Below are positions 17,456-26,593 of a stretch of DNA of 60,646 nt, one piece after another (positions within the stretch are counted from its first letter, which is position 1; every line of letters begins with the position of its first letter). This DNA comes from Chitinophagaceae bacterium. GTDB lineage: Bacteria; Bacteroidota; Bacteroidia; Chitinophagales; Chitinophagaceae. Below the pieces are notes generated by a model. The model was not told where the DNA came from. It did not search any database and was given only the letters and a program-made list of their open reading frames with translations. The position numbers and the translations under genes are program-made. The DNA lies in assembly GCA_027484165.1 (NCBI GenBank), contig JAIXWH010000083.1, positions 1 to 60,646 of the forward strand, written 5' to 3'.

Positions 17456-18817
17456 TTATTTTATTTTTTCAGCCAATTGATTAAATGGAATATTCTCCTG
17501 ATTTCCTGAACTAAGATTTTTTAGAATTGCACAATTTTGTTCAATCTCTTTACTTCCTATTATCACTGCATAAGTAATGTTTTTCTTTTCTGCATATTTG
17601 AACTGCTTGTCCAATTTTGATAACTCATGATATAGTTCACATGCAATTCCATCCTTTCGCAATTCTTGCATAATCTTATAAGCATACTCACTTTCCTTTT
17701 CACCCATGTTGAAAAAGAGTGCTTTTGTACTTATCTGTAAATCTTGAGGAAATAATTGCATTTCTTCCATCACATCATAAATGCGGTCTACACCAAAACT
17801 TACTCCTACTCCAGGAATATTAGGAACTCCAAATAATCCTGTCAAGTTATCGTAACGTCCGCCACCACCGATGCTGCCCATTTGAACAGATGCAGGTGCT
17901 TTCACCTCAAAGATGCTTCCTGTGTAATAATCTAATCCTCGAGCCAATGTAAAATCTATTTCTATATTAATCTGATTCAAATGAGTTAAAATATACTTCA
18001 GCTCTTTGATACCTTCCTGTGCTTGTTCATTTGAACCCAACAGCGTTTCTATTTGACTTAATTGATCATCATTGGAACCGATAATATTTAAATAACGTTC
18101 AATTACATTAATCTGACTTGGGTTCAATCCCTTTTGCTCCAGCTCCAACTTCACTTTATCTATGCCAATTTTATCAAGTTTGTCGATTGCAATAGTGATG
18201 TTAGTTAATAAATCAATATCACCACATTCTATAGCCAATGAAGCTAAAATTTTACGGTTGTTGATTTTAAGACAATACTCTTTTAAACCCAATCTAGTAA
18301 AAACGTCATGATAAACATAAGCTAACTCTACTTCATTAATAAGAGCATTACTTCCAACCACATCAGCGTCACACTGAGTAAACTCTCTGTATCTTCCTTT
18401 TTGTGGTCTATCGGCACGCCACACCTGTTGTATTTGATATCGTTTGTATGGAAACGTTAGTTGACCGTGATTCATTGCCACATATCTTGCAAATGGAATG
18501 GTTAAATCATACTTCAAAGCTCTTTCAGTAATAGCCTTAGAACTTTTCCCTTCCAGCAATTTCTCAAATCCATCTTTGGCTTTTTCTTGATTTTTAGGAT
18601 CATTCAATCCATTGTTTAATATCTTAAAAATCAAACGATCTCCTTCTTCACCATACTTTCCCATCAATGTTTCAAGATTTTCCATAGCCGGAGTTTCTAA
18701 TGGTTGAAAACCATAGATTTCGAATACCTCTTTTATTTTTGAAAATATATAATTTCTTTTTCTCACCGTTTCTGATGAAAAATCTCTCATTCCCTGAGGT
18801 ATACTAGGTTTAGACAT
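17456..18817 (-). CDS. hisS: Histidyl-tRNA synthetase
   Basis: 453 aa class II synthetase. Motif 2 region (RADRPQKGRYREFTQCD), the histidine-specific ARGLDYYTGSIFEV and motif 3 (GVSFGVDRIYDV) are present, followed by the C-terminal anticodon-binding domain. N-terminal KPSIPQGMRDFSSE is typical of Bacteroidetes. Charges tRNA-His in the cytoplasm. The phosphatase gene lies 18 bases upstream in the same direction. Confidence 0.96.
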   Translation of the reverse strand: MSKPSIPQGMRDFSSETVRKRNYIFSKIKEVFEIYGFQPLETPAMENLETLMGKYGEEGDRLIFKILNNGLNDPKNQEKAKDGFEKLLEGKSSKAITERALKYDLTIPFARYVAMNHGQLTFPYKRYQIQQVWRADRPQKGRYREFTQCDADVVGSNALINEVELAYVYHDVFTRLGLKEYCLKINNRKILASLAIECGDIDLLTNITIAIDKLDKIGIDKVKLELEQKGLNPSQINVIERYLNIIGSNDDQLSQIETLLGSNEQAQEGIKELKYILTHLNQINIEIDFTLARGLDYYTGSIFEVKAPASVQMGSIGGGGRYDNLTGLFGVPNIPGVGVSFGVDRIYDVMEEMQLFPQDLQISTKALFFNMGEKESEYAYKIMQELRKDGIACELYHELSKLDKQFKYAEKKNITYAVIIGSKEIEQNCAILKNLSSGNQENIPFNQLAEKIK

Positions 18818-18835
18818 AAATCGTCTTTGGGTTTA

Positions 18836-19297
18836 TTACTTTTTACAATATTTTTTTACAATCTCATCACAGGTCCTATCTATCAAATTATACACTTCAA
18901 TATATCCATCTTCGCCACCATACCATGGATCAGGTACATCTTTTCTTGCACCAGGAAACAATTCCTCTAAAAATAAAAAAGTCTTTTCATTATCGTACTC
19001 ATTACCACCAATTAATTTCATATCACTTATAACATCACTAGCCATTGCATAGATCAAGTCGTAATAGGAAAAGTCGATTTTTTTAAATTGTCGTGATCTT
19101 TGATGGCTAATATCAATCCCTTGGGATGCGGTAACCTTTTGGCTTAAATGATGGGGGGCTTCTCCATTATGATAACCGTTTGTTCCTGCACTTTCAACAA
19201 TCCAATTCAATCCAGCTTTTTGTGCTTTATTTTGTAAAACGCCTTCTGCTATTGGACTTCTGCAAATATTCCCCAAACAAACCATCAAAACTTTCAT
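18836..19297 (-). CDS. Low-molecular-weight protein tyrosine phosphatase
   Basis: 153 aa from the ATG at 19297. The longer frame to 19384 would include promoter DNA and 29 residues foreign to the family. The catalytic P-loop is VCLGNICRS (C7, R13) and the general-acid Asp lies in VPDPWYGG. Such enzymes dephosphorylate tyrosine kinases controlling polysaccharide export or other proteins; the substrate here is unknown. It precedes hisS in the same direction. Confidence 0.9.
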   Translation of the reverse strand: MKVLMVCLGNICRSPIAEGVLQNKAQKAGLNWIVESAGTNGYHNGEAPHHLSQKVTASQGIDISHQRSRQFKKIDFSYYDLIYAMASDVISDMKLIGGNEYDNEKTFLFLEELFPGARKDVPDPWYGGEDGYIEVYNLIDRTCDEIVKKYCKK

Positions 19298-19301
19298 TGG
19301 G

Positions 19302-19309
19302 CAAAGATA
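19302..19309 (-). promoter_or_regulatory. -7 box of the phosphatase-hisS transcript
   Basis: Minus strand TATCTTTG ends 5 bases before the phosphatase ATG, which fixes the start codon at 19297 and implies a leaderless or nearly leaderless mRNA. A TTG lies 15 bases further upstream, a little closer than usual. Confidence 0.5.
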
Positions 19310-19410
19310 AATCTTGTTTATAATCAATAACTTAAAATCATGTTGATATTGATAAAGAAAAGGATTTTGATGGTCAAATCTCATTAAATTGCGCTCAAAT
19401 TTGAATAAAA

Positions 19411-19662
19411 ATGAATGACGAAAGGCGCCAACTCAGCAACAGAGATAAAGGATATCTTTTAATGAGAAGTATAATGGATTTTGGAATGGGAATTCTTTGG
19501 ATTTCAATGGGCATCTTTCTATTATTTATCAAATACTTCAACACTGAATTACAATTAAGATTTGATGATCCTGCAATGAAAATTTTTGGTGGTGTTTGTA
19601 TGTTATATGGTGGGTTTAGAATTTACAGAGGTTACAAAAAAAATTATATCAACGAAAGATGA
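19411..19662 (+). CDS. Small two-helix membrane protein
   Basis: 83 aa. Two predicted membrane helices (about 20-43 and 54-71) with charged ends. No family recognised. It overlaps the next gene by 4 bases (ATGA), so it is co-translated with the PstS-like lipoprotein and TPR gene may follow in the same transcript. Possibly an accessory or assembly protein of that set; this is inference. Confidence 0.7.
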   Translation: MNDERRQLSNRDKGYLLMRSIMDFGMGILWISMGIFLLFIKYFNTELQLRFDDPAMKIFGGVCMLYGGFRIYRGYKKNYINER

Positions 19663-20582
19663 AACTGCTTTTAACAATAATATCCTTCATTTTACTTGCA
19701 ATAGGATGTAAGTCAAATAAATCAATCTTAAAAGATAAACCTGATGCTGGAACAATTCACATCAGTGTTGATGAATCATACAGACCAGTGATTGAAGAGC
19801 AAATTAAAATGTATGAAATAACTTATCCCAATGCACATATTATCGCTGAATATAAATCTGAGGCCGATTGCCTCAAAGACTTTTTCAGAGATTCAACTAA
19901 CCGACTTATAATTATTGGACGAGGATTAAATAGAAAAGAAGAACGTTATATGATTGACTCTTTGGGCTATAACCCCGGATGTAATGCAGTTGCTTCTGAT
20001 GCAGTAACCATCATACTAAATAAATCTAATTCAGACAGTATGTTTACAATTGAAACATTAAAAAATCAATTGCAAGGGAAAGATAAAACAAAAAACACAT
20101 TTGTATTTGATGGACTCAATGCAACAAGTACTGTAAGATTTATAAAAGATTCAATTTTGAAAGGGGAGAATTATGACACTGCAGTTGTAAAAGCAGCGAA
20201 AAACAGTAAGGATGTAATTGAATTTGTTTCTAATCATGAAAATGCAATTGGATTAGTGGGTTACAGTTGGATTGGAAATCCTGAAGATTCAATACAAAAA
20301 AAGACACTTCAAAATATCAAATTGGGATATGTAAAATGTGAAGTTTGTGAGGGAAATCCATACGTAAAACCAATGCAAGAGAACATGCTAACAATGAGAT
20401 ACCCACTAGTTAGAAAACTGCATTACATCATTAAAGAAAATTATACGGGATTGGGAAGTGGGTTTGTCTCCTTTTTAAAATTTGAAAGAGGTCAATTAAT
20501 CTTCAGAAGAGCCTATTTAGGACCAGTAATGAATTTAGGGGTAAGAAATGTACAAATCAATGCATCTTTACCAAAAAATTAA
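19659..20582 (+). CDS. PstS-like substrate-binding lipoprotein
   Basis: 307 aa. A lipoprotein signal with lipobox LAIGC places the lipidated Cys at residue 17. The body resembles the PBP-like (PstS) phosphate-binding family: GTIHISVDESYRPVIEEQI near the N-terminus, SDAVTIILNKSN in the middle, GLVGYSWIG towards the end. No PstCAB transporter genes are near, so it may act as a stand-alone anion-binding or sensing protein, as in other Bacteroidetes with such lone lipoproteins. Confidence 0.8.
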   Translation: MKLLLTIISFILLAIGCKSNKSILKDKPDAGTIHISVDESYRPVIEEQIKMYEITYPNAHIIAEYKSEADCLKDFFRDSTNRLIIIGRGLNRKEERYMIDSLGYNPGCNAVASDAVTIILNKSNSDSMFTIETLKNQLQGKDKTKNTFVFDGLNATSTVRFIKDSILKGENYDTAVVKAAKNSKDVIEFVSNHENAIGLVGYSWIGNPEDSIQKKTLQNIKLGYVKCEVCEGNPYVKPMQENMLTMRYPLVRKLHYIIKENYTGLGSGFVSFLKFERGQLIFRRAYLGPVMNLGVRNVQINASLPKN

Positions 20583-20647
20583 TACCCAAATAACGCATTC
20601 TTGTATATTTTTACAATAATAAATTAGTAATCAAAAAAATAAAGAAG

Positions 20648-22336
20648 ATGAAAACGCTAAAAAAGTGGTTGTTGATGATTATGGGCTTAGTTTTAATACA
20701 TAGTCTGAATGCTCAAACCATTGAACAAGGTAAAAAGTTGGTTTATTGTGAAAGATATAAAAGTGCAAAAGATGTATTCCAAAAAATGCTATTGACAGAT
20801 CCGAATAATGATGAAGCTACTTATTGGCTTGGGCAATGCATGATTTTACCTGATGATAGATCCCCAAAGGATATTGCTGATGCCAAAGCATTATATCAAA
20901 CTAAATTGGCTGCAAACAACAGTAATTTATTAATTGCAGGAATTGGGCATATTGAATTGCTTGAAGGTAAAATTCAAGATGCAAGAAATCATTTTGAAGC
21001 TGCGATCTCTTTATCTCAGGGAAAAAGCATTGCCGTTTTTAATGCTGTTGGTTTTGCAAATGGCAACCCTGATGCTAAAAATGGCGATGCGATGTATGCA
21101 ATCGAAAAATTAAATCAGGCAAAGGCAATTAAAAAATTCAATGATCCAGATGTATTGGTGAATTTGGGTGATGCCTACAGAAAAGCTGGTGATGGAGGAA
21201 ATGCAATTCTATCGTATCAAGCGGCATTAACAATCAATCCTAATTATGCAAGAGCGAACTATAGAATAGGTCGTATTTACCAATCACAAGGACGATCACA
21301 AGAATCCATATTTATGGAATTTTATGATAAAGCAATGGCAAGCGATCCTAGTTTCGCTCCTGTTTATCTTACCTTATTTTCATTCAACTATGAAATCAAC
21401 GTCACCAAAGCCGCAGAATACTTTGATAAATGGCTTGCCAATACTGATGAAGATGAAAAAAGTTGCTATTACAGAGCATCTTTAAAATTTGCTCAAGGAT
21501 TATTTATGGAAGCTATTACCAAATGTGACGAATGTATCAGTGCTGGTGGTTCTACACCCTATCCAAGTCTTTATGGATTAAAAGCAAATGCTTACAGTAA
21601 ACTTAAAGATTCAATTAAGGTTATTGAATGTTACACTGAATATTTTAAACGTCAAGCATCAGATAAAGTTGTATCAGCTGATTATTTAGAATATGCGAAA
21701 AACTTATTGAAAATTCCAGGAAATGAAGTTGAAGCAGGACTATTTATTGATAAAGCTGTTGCGTTGGATTCCATAGAAAAAAACAAAGTAGATTATTTAA
21801 AATCAGTTGCACAAATTTATGAGGGACAGAAAAAATACAAAAATGCTGCTCAATGGTATATGAAGGTTTTAGTAATAAAGAAGAATCCAGGTAAAGTAGA
21901 TTTATACAATGCTGGCTATAATTTTTTCAGAGGCGGTGGATATGATTCTTCCATTTTAGTTTTCAATATTTACACTGAAAAATTTCCGGAAGATATTTTT
22001 GGAAACTATATGATTGCTAAATCCAACGCAGCAATCGACACTAGTGGAACCTTAGGAATGGCTGTTCCTTATTATTTAAAAGCTATAGAAATTGGTGAAA
22101 AAGAAGCAGACAAAACAAAAGTAAAAGACAAGTTGATGGGTTCGTACCAATATTTAATCGAATACTATTACAACAAAATGAAAGATCAAGCAAATGCTAT
22201 AATTTATGCAGACAAAGCGCTTTTACTTGATCCTAATGATGCGCAAATGATAAGCAACAGAGATTTCATCAGCAAAAATGATCCCAAAGCTGCTCCAAAG
22301 AAACCAGCAACAAACAAGCAGGCAACGAAACCATAA
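20648..22336 (+). CDS. Secreted tetratricopeptide-repeat protein
   Basis: 562 aa. Signal peptide (1-22, ...LIHSLNAQ) followed by many TPR-like units spread along the protein (for example NLGDAYRKAGDGGNAILSYQ and the ANYRIGRIYQSQGR block), ending in a Lys/Pro-rich tail. TPR arrays mediate protein-protein contacts; here in the periplasm or at the outer membrane. It lies 65 bases after the PstS-like lipoprotein, and a strong hairpin ends the transcript. Confidence 0.85.
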   Translation: MKTLKKWLLMIMGLVLIHSLNAQTIEQGKKLVYCERYKSAKDVFQKMLLTDPNNDEATYWLGQCMILPDDRSPKDIADAKALYQTKLAANNSNLLIAGIGHIELLEGKIQDARNHFEAAISLSQGKSIAVFNAVGFANGNPDAKNGDAMYAIEKLNQAKAIKKFNDPDVLVNLGDAYRKAGDGGNAILSYQAALTINPNYARANYRIGRIYQSQGRSQESIFMEFYDKAMASDPSFAPVYLTLFSFNYEINVTKAAEYFDKWLANTDEDEKSCYYRASLKFAQGLFMEAITKCDECISAGGSTPYPSLYGLKANAYSKLKDSIKVIECYTEYFKRQASDKVVSADYLEYAKNLLKIPGNEVEAGLFIDKAVALDSIEKNKVDYLKSVAQIYEGQKKYKNAAQWYMKVLVIKKNPGKVDLYNAGYNFFRGGGYDSSILVFNIYTEKFPEDIFGNYMIAKSNAAIDTSGTLGMAVPYYLKAIEIGEKEADKTKVKDKLMGSYQYLIEYYYNKMKDQANAIIYADKALLLDPNDAQMISNRDFISKNDPKAAPKKPATNKQATKP

Positions 22337-22343
22337 TTTTAGA

Positions 22344-22399
22344 ATATACCAAATTAAAAAAGCTGTTCGTAATTGAACAGCTTTTTTAATTTGGTATAT
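22344..22399. terminator. Bidirectional terminator, perfect 25-bp inverted repeat
   Basis: 22344-22368 is the exact reverse complement of 22375-22399, with a 6-base loop (GTAATT). The core AGCTGTTC/GAACAGCT is flanked by A6 and T6 runs on either side. It sits between the ends of the convergent TPR and gdh genes and should terminate both. Confidence 0.92.
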
Positions 22400-22428
22400 C
22401 AACCGGTCTCAAACCGGTGACAATATTA

Positions 22429-23850
22429 TTATGGAAATATTCCTAATTCCAAATAGCTGGTTGCCACTTTATTGATAGCACTAACGTAAGCGGCTGTACG
22501 CATATCAGGAATAGAAGGATTATCTTTCCAGATTTGCATAATTTCTCTTGTAGCACTTATCATCGTTTCTTCCAAACCACTATGTACTAAATCCTGCTCC
22601 TCAGGACCATGCATAATGAAGGCGCGTTCTTTGTCTTCTACTCTTTTATTGGTCAACTCTTCTATTTGTCCTAAAATACGTGTATTTAAATTTTCAGTGA
22701 AGCGTTTTTCCATACGACCATATCGAACATGGCTTAAGTTTTTTAACCACTCGAAATAACTCACAGTAACACCACCTGCATTCAAATACATATCAGGCAC
22801 ACAAAGGATTCCTTTTTGTGCAAATACTTCGTCGGCTTCTGGAGTACAAGGTCCATTTGCTGCTTCACCTATGATTTTTGCTTTTATTCTTGGTGCATTT
22901 TCGCCATTAATAACATTTTCTAATGCAGCGGGAATTAAAATATCGCATTCCAATTCTAAAGCATCTGAATTTTTCGCTAAATTTTGCGCTCCTGGGAAAT
23001 TCAAAATTGATCCCGTTTTTTTTCTGTGTTGGAATACTTCATCCTCATTTAATCCTTCAGCACAATATATTGCTCCTTCAAATTCTGCAAGTGCAACAAT
23101 TTTTGCCCCTGCCTCTCTGAAGAATTTTGCAGAATGATAGCCTACATTTCCCAATCCCTGAACAACAACACTTTTTCCTTGAACTCCAGTAGTGAGTCCT
23201 AATTTTTTCATCACATCTTCCATATTGCAAACTTCACGGATACCGAAGAAAACTCCCAAACCGGTAGCTTCAGTTCTTCCTCTAACACCTCCCTGTGTAA
23301 CTGGCTTACCAGTAACACAACCAGCTGCATCGATTTCACCAGGTTTTAATGAAGCATAAGTATCCACAATCCATGCCATTTCTCTTGGTCCTGTACCATA
23401 ATCAGGTGCAGGCACATCAATACCGGGGCCAATAAAGTTTTTCTTCACTAACTCTGCTGTGTAACGACGTGTGATTTTTTCCAATTCATAGGTAGAGTAA
23501 TTGCGAGGATTGATTTTTATCCCCCCCTTACCACCACCGAATGGAACATTTACAATTGCGCATTTGTAAGTCATTAATGAAGCTAATGCCATAACTTCAT
23601 CTTGATTCACTTCATCACTGAAACGAATACCTCCTTTACAAGGAGATTTGTGTTGACTGTGTTGTACACGATAAGCTTCTATCACTTCAATTTTTCCGTT
23701 GTCCATTTTAACTGGAAAACGCATTTGATAAACGCTGTTGCAAGCTTTTATTTGCTCAAGAATACCAAGGTCCCAATTGGTGAATTTAGAAGCCTTGTCG
23801 AAGCTTTTTTCTACACTCTGAAAAAAGCTGTAATTTGAATTTGAAGACAT
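22429..23850 (-). CDS. gdhA: Glu/Leu/Phe/Val-type glutamate dehydrogenase
   Basis: 473 aa. The substrate-binding VPFGGGKGGIKINP segment (about 99-112) and the Rossmann motif VVQGLGNVGYHSA (about 228-240) identify a hexameric NAD(P)-dependent glutamate dehydrogenase. It interconverts glutamate and 2-oxoglutarate plus ammonia. Length is normal for the long Bacteroidetes form. It is the last gene of a minus-strand run, 23 bases after the CcmD-like gene, but is metabolically unrelated to it. Confidence 0.93.
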   Translation of the reverse strand: MSSNSNYSFFQSVEKSFDKASKFTNWDLGILEQIKACNSVYQMRFPVKMDNGKIEVIEAYRVQHSQHKSPCKGGIRFSDEVNQDEVMALASLMTYKCAIVNVPFGGGKGGIKINPRNYSTYELEKITRRYTAELVKKNFIGPGIDVPAPDYGTGPREMAWIVDTYASLKPGEIDAAGCVTGKPVTQGGVRGRTEATGLGVFFGIREVCNMEDVMKKLGLTTGVQGKSVVVQGLGNVGYHSAKFFREAGAKIVALAEFEGAIYCAEGLNEDEVFQHRKKTGSILNFPGAQNLAKNSDALELECDILIPAALENVINGENAPRIKAKIIGEAANGPCTPEADEVFAQKGILCVPDMYLNAGGVTVSYFEWLKNLSHVRYGRMEKRFTENLNTRILGQIEELTNKRVEDKERAFIMHGPEEQDLVHSGLEETMISATREIMQIWKDNPSIPDMRTAAYVSAINKVATSYLELGIFP

Positions 23851-23873
23851 ATTTCAGGTTTTTATTTTAAAAT

Positions 23874-24086
23874 TTATTTTACTGATTGTTCTTTTTCCAG
23901 TTTTGTTATTTTTCTGTCTATTGAAAATACATAAATAAAAAGACCAATTAATATTGTTAAGCAAACAGCAACAACCGTGTAGATTTTACCATTACTGCGC
24001 ATTAAATCAGCCATTTCCACTTTGTCCTGTGCTGACGCAGACAATGAAAAAAACAACGTCGTTACAATTAATAAATACTTATTCAT
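23874..24086 (-). CDS. CcmD-family small membrane protein
   Basis: 70 aa. An N-terminal signal-like helix (1-19, SASAQ) and one membrane helix (about 34-54) ending IDRKITKLEKEQ, the pattern of CcmD-family proteins in Bacteroidetes. It overlaps the end of the CcmC gene by 8 bases. In model systems CcmD helps CcmC/CcmE release haem; that role is inferred from position and size. Confidence 0.75.
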   Translation of the reverse strand: MNKYLLIVTTLFFSLSASAQDKVEMADLMRSNGKIYTVVAVCLTILIGLFIYVFSIDRKITKLEKEQSVK

Positions 24087-24789
24087 TAATGATATTTTTA
24101 TTTTTAATTAATTCCAATCTGATTTTCAATGTGGCTATCCAAACTCCAAGTAAAGTCCATCCAATAATTGCAGGGTAAAAAATCATTCTCATTGTTGAAT
24201 CTAAATCTGTTCTGTCGAGAGCAGGATTTCCACTATCACTTCCGGGAGCTCCGGGATGAAGACTTCCCACTAATCTTGGAATAATCCAGATGCTGGGAAA
24301 TAGCATTGCAAAAGCAAAGATGTTGTATACTGCACTTACCCTTGCACGTTTGTCTATATCTGTAAAAGAACCTCTCAACACAAAATAAGCTCCATAAATC
24401 AGCAAAGCAATGGCGGCTCCTATAAGTTTAGGCTCCTTCAAAACACTTCCAATGGATTGTCCTTGATCTGTAACCCAGGTTACGTTTACCCACAAAAATC
24501 CTGTTGCGTAACCCAGAATGCCAAAAAAACTGCCTAATGCGGCATAACTACTTGAAGCAATATCGCTTCTGAAATTTTGATGACGAAGGTATTTTACAGA
24601 ATGGTAAAAACTGATTGCAAATAAAACCATCATACCCATCCACATACACACATGGAAATACAAGTTTCTGATAGTTTCATTTAGTATATTAAGTCGTGGA
24701 ACGGGAAGAAGAAAGCCTGCTACTATGGTATAAACCAACAATAAAAATGATAATATTTTCCACCAGATTTTGTTCACCAATTCAAGCAT
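24079..24789 (-). CDS. ccmC: CcmC/CcsA-family cytochrome c biogenesis protein
   Basis: 236 aa with about six membrane helices, within the haem-handling protein family. Matching features are an external His region after helix 2 (SFYHSVKYLRH) and the C-terminal FPSIWIIPRLVGSLHPG, with a conserved-type His. The usual Trp-rich haem-binding WGxWW...DP segment is degenerate here: it reads TWVTDQGQSIGSVLKEPKL, with one Trp. It should present haem for covalent attachment to c-type cytochromes such as the dihaem protein two genes upstream. CcmA, CcmE and CcmF are not in the window. Confidence 0.8.
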   Translation of the reverse strand: MLELVNKIWWKILSFLLLVYTIVAGFLLPVPRLNILNETIRNLYFHVCMWMGMMVLFAISFYHSVKYLRHQNFRSDIASSSYAALGSFFGILGYATGFLWVNVTWVTDQGQSIGSVLKEPKLIGAAIALLIYGAYFVLRGSFTDIDKRARVSAVYNIFAFAMLFPSIWIIPRLVGSLHPGAPGSDSGNPALDRTDLDSTMRMIFYPAIIGWTLLGVWIATLKIRLELIKNKNIINE

Positions 24790-24866
24790 TTAATAAAGTG
24801 TGGCAAAGTTAAGGTTAACTAGTTCATACCAAAAAAATATTATCAATATGCAGTTAATTTTAAGTA

Positions 24867-25526
24867 TTAATCTTTCCACAAAAAGGGGAACAGAATTACT
24901 GCCAAAACAATAACCAATATATCCATCAGAAGGGTAAGACCCGCTAATTGAAAAAGGGCTCCTTCTCTGAACACTTCTCCAAAAGCTACTTTACTTAATT
25001 TCATGAGTAAAAGTAACTGAGGCAAAATGACAGGAAAACCTAAAATTGCTATCAATGCAGCATTCTGCTGGGCTTTTGCGGCAATAGCACTCATTAAAGT
25101 GAATACCAAACTGATTCCCATGCCACCTAGTATGACTATGCCTGCAAACTGGAATACATTTGATAAGGGATTATCTAAAAAAACAAAGAATAAGCATAAA
25201 CTAATCAAACTCATTAATAACATTAACAATACATTAAATATAAGCTTGCCGAAAATAAACTGGGCTGGATTTGCAATTGAATAGAAATAGAGCATTCGAC
25301 CCTTGCTTTCCTGTAAAAAACTTTTTGCAACAGCATTTACACAAACAAATAACTGTATCACCCAAAATAAACTATTCCAAATCTGTGCATCAGGACTTTC
25401 AGGAAGTGAAAGATAAATCACAAAAATAGTTGCAGCAATGTATAGAAGAATTCCATAGAAAGTATGCTTTTGTCGAAACTCAAGCAAGATATCTTTTTTT
25501 AACAGTGCCAATGTTTGTTGATTCAT
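24867..25526 (-). CDS. ccmB: Haem exporter permease subunit CcmB
   Basis: 219 aa from the Met at 25526 (MNQQTLALLKKD); a longer frame to 25565 overlaps a likely promoter (TTACTTTGCAC). Six predicted membrane helices, and the KDILLEFRQKHTFYGILLY start, SFLQESKGRMLYFY and FPVILPQLLLL blocks are typical of CcmB. With CcmA (not seen here) it forms the ABC module supporting release of holo-CcmE. A 77-base gap separates it from ccmC. Confidence 0.88.
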   Translation of the reverse strand: MNQQTLALLKKDILLEFRQKHTFYGILLYIAATIFVIYLSLPESPDAQIWNSLFWVIQLFVCVNAVAKSFLQESKGRMLYFYSIANPAQFIFGKLIFNVLLMLLMSLISLCLFFVFLDNPLSNVFQFAGIVILGGMGISLVFTLMSAIAAKAQQNAALIAILGFPVILPQLLLLMKLSKVAFGEVFREGALFQLAGLTLLMDILVIVLAVILFPFLWKD

Positions 25527-25570
25527 GAGTGCAAAGTAATAAAATTCATCAAATGATGATATCATTAACT

Positions 25571-26593
25571 TTAATTGGTTAATAATTGCTTTGGAAATTG
25601 AAAATCCGGATTAAAAACAAATGTTCTGTCAGAAAGCGTCATCAAAAATGCAATCAAATCAATTTTGTCGTTTGTGGTTAATGAAATTTTCTTTTGGAGA
25701 CTAGAAGACAATGTACTGTAAGATATAATACCTGAATTATAATGTTTGATTACCTCTGATAGCTTTTTAAACCTTCCATCATGCATATATGGAAAAGTGT
25801 ATTCAATATTTCTTAAGGTAGGCACTTTAAATAAAAAAGAATCGACTGTGTTTTGAGTAACAAGAAATCTTCCATAATCATTTAAAGTAGAATCCATGGG
25901 CAATCCATTATTTTGAAAAGAGAAATTAGTGAATAAAGGTTCCTGGTGGCAAACATTGCAATTTGCTTTAAAAATTTGATACCCATTTGATTCTTGCTTT
26001 GTAAATGATGCTTGCTTTCTCATTACGCTATCATATTTAGCGTTATAACTAACAAGTGTCAACAAAAACTGAGAGAGAGATTTAAGCAACTTTTCTTTGG
26101 AGATTACAGAATCTTGATAAGATTGAAAAAACAAACTTTTATAAAAAGCAGATTGATTTAATTTTGAAACGATACTATTCATTTGCTCACCCATTTCTTT
26201 GGGATGTGTTAGTGGCATAATTGAAAACTCATCAAGATTATCAATACCTCCGTCCCACCTGAAAGCTGGTTGCCAAGCAAGATTCATCAAACCGGGTACA
26301 TTTCTTGTTCCAATGCTATCATATATACCATGACTTAATGCATGATCAACATGAGCAAATGCACCAAAAGAAGAATGACAACTGGCGCAGGATATTTTAT
26401 TGTTTTTAGATAAGATGGGATCATAGAATAAAATTCTTCCCAATTCAATTTTTTCTTTGGTTAGTTTATTTTGTTTAAAATCGTAAACAGGTTGAGGCCA
26501 ATTTTCAGGAACAATAAAATACACTTCTTCAATTAATACCCAAGAAGTTAAAGTGATAAAAATGATTACTGTAATAAAAATATACTTTTTCAT
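25571..26593 (-). CDS. Dihaem cytochrome c peroxidase/MauG-family protein, likely MbnH-type
   Basis: 340 aa. An N-terminal signal/anchor (about 4-22) precedes two haem c sites: CASCH at 69-73 and CNVCH at 212-216. FRWDGG, GTRNVP and PYMHDGRF (268-274) are typical of the CCP/MauG superfamily. Its start overlaps the stop of an MbnP-like gene by 4 bases. MbnH enzymes use a bis-Fe(IV) state to convert a Trp of MbnP to kynurenine, so this pair probably does the same chemistry; a plain peroxide-detoxifying CCP is the alternative. Located in the periplasm, with the Ccm genes needed for haem attachment directly downstream. Confidence 0.85.
   Translation of the reverse strand: MKKYIFITVIIFITLTSWVLIEEVYFIVPENWPQPVYDFKQNKLTKEKIELGRILFYDPILSKNNKISCASCHSSFGAFAHVDHALSHGIYDSIGTRNVPGLMNLAWQPAFRWDGGIDNLDEFSIMPLTHPKEMGEQMNSIVSKLNQSAFYKSLFFQSYQDSVISKEKLLKSLSQFLLTLVSYNAKYDSVMRKQASFTKQESNGYQIFKANCNVCHQEPLFTNFSFQNNGLPMDSTLNDYGRFLVTQNTVDSFLFKVPTLRNIEYTFPYMHDGRFKKLSEVIKHYNSGIISYSTLSSSLQKKISLTTNDKIDLIAFLMTLSDRTFVFNPDFQFPKQLLTN

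Noticed and set aside
18836-19384. Longer start for the phosphatase
   Set aside because: The 29 extra residues are encoded by promoter DNA (TATCTTTG at 19302-19309) and precede the family's normal MKVLMVCLGN start.
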